Assembly: GCF_019890935.1 (NCBI RefSeq)
Contig: NZ_CP082333.1
Location: forward strand, 150,001-214,000
Origin: Exiguobacterium acetylicum
GTDB lineage: Bacteria > Bacillota > Bacilli > Exiguobacteriales > Exiguobacteriaceae
DNA: 64,000 nt
Reading direction: 5' to 3'
Part shown: one piece after another, positions 63,857-64,000 of the stretch
How positions within the stretch are numbered: the first letter of the stretch is position 1
Layout: each line of letters starts with the position of its first letter
The notes under the pieces: model-generated
Told to the model about the DNA's origin: nothing
Databases searched by the model: none
Seen by the model: only the letters and a program-made list of their open reading frames with translations
Translations under genes and position numbers: made by a program

Positions 63857-64000
63857 GCTGACTCAAAAAAGAATGACGCGTCTTTTCACGCCCTTTCCTC
63901 AGGCGAGACACAAGCCAGTTTTCCTGCTTTATTCAAGCAGGAAAGCGGGTCTTGTTTGTCTCTGACAGCGCAAAGATGCGCTTTTTCCTGTAGGAGTTGC
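63857..64000. repeat. Third copy of the dispersed repeat, cut by the window edge
   Basis: It begins GCTGACTCAAAA and AATGACGCGTC exactly as the element at 56060, with few base changes; the hairpin CTTTCCTGCTT has changed on both arms (TTTTCCTGC and GCAGGAAAG). It continues beyond the right edge, so its full length is unknown. Confidence 0.85.

Overview
The window looks like a chromosomal segment of a low-to-mid GC Gram-positive bacterium of the order Bacillales, most probably Exiguobacterium or a close relative. This rests on gene order (rrn end, tRNAs, rocF, sigW, rsiW, cdaA, cdaR, glmM, glmS ribozyme, glmS), on AGGAGG-type ribosome binding sites, and on Bacillus-style regulators (SigW, CcpA cre sites, Rex, Fur, ribitol teichoic acid genes). 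The genus is inferred, because no database search was possible. I see no prophage, insertion sequence, plasmid gene or CRISPR array.

Layout. 1-2160: 3' end of a 23S rRNA gene, 5S rRNA and seven tRNAs (Asn, Glu, Thr, Tyr, Lys, Gly, Ala). 2254-10432: rocF and the conserved cell-envelope block sigW-rsiW, cdaA-cdaR-glmM and ribozyme-controlled glmS. 10451-18087: small metabolic and resistance-like genes (esterase, SDR, isochorismatase-like, GNAT, APH, FAD oxidoreductase, HxlR/NmrA pair, PPK2). 18130-22681: acid-sugar locus (GntP permease, DUF1537 kinase, GarR-like dehydrogenase) facing a GntR regulator, with two operator palindromes and two cre sites. 22803-31136: two YdcZ-type membrane proteins around a Crp/Fnr regulator, a HAD phosphatase, two acetyltransferases with structured leaders, an ECF sigma/anti-sigma pair, a GTPase, a peroxiredoxin-like protein and manA. 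31178-42046: an exopolysaccharide-type cluster with manC, a degenerate receiver, three glycosyltransferases, a flippase and a 1481-residue membrane protein. 42230-47903: metalloprotease, Rrf2 regulator and cydDC behind Rex-like sites. 48894-53799: kynurenine pathway operon (kynU, permease, kynA, kynB) with a divergent TetR regulator. 54748-63759: NorA-like efflux pump, teichoic acid genes (acyltransferase, TarL/TagF-like polymerase, tarI, tarJ, TagB-like), a Fur-box nitroreductase and a membrane protein.

How it fits together. Several blocks concern the envelope: GlmM and GlmS make glucosamine-1-phosphate for peptidoglycan, CdaA/CdaR make and control c-di-AMP, SigW answers envelope stress, the tar genes build wall teichoic acid, and the 31-42 kb cluster probably makes a mannose-containing surface polysaccharide. 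Catabolic genes (rocF, garR operon) carry perfect matches to the CcpA cre consensus.

The most unusual items are: an SD-sequestering leader hairpin with a 4-codon leader ORF before a phosphinothricin-type acetyltransferase; a second leader mini-ORF before a BltD-like acetyltransferase; an RsiW-like anti-sigma factor without zinc-finger cysteines; a receiver protein with Glu at the phospho-acceptor position beside the polysaccharide cluster; the 1481-residue membrane protein; and a family of hairpin-rich dispersed repeats seen three times.
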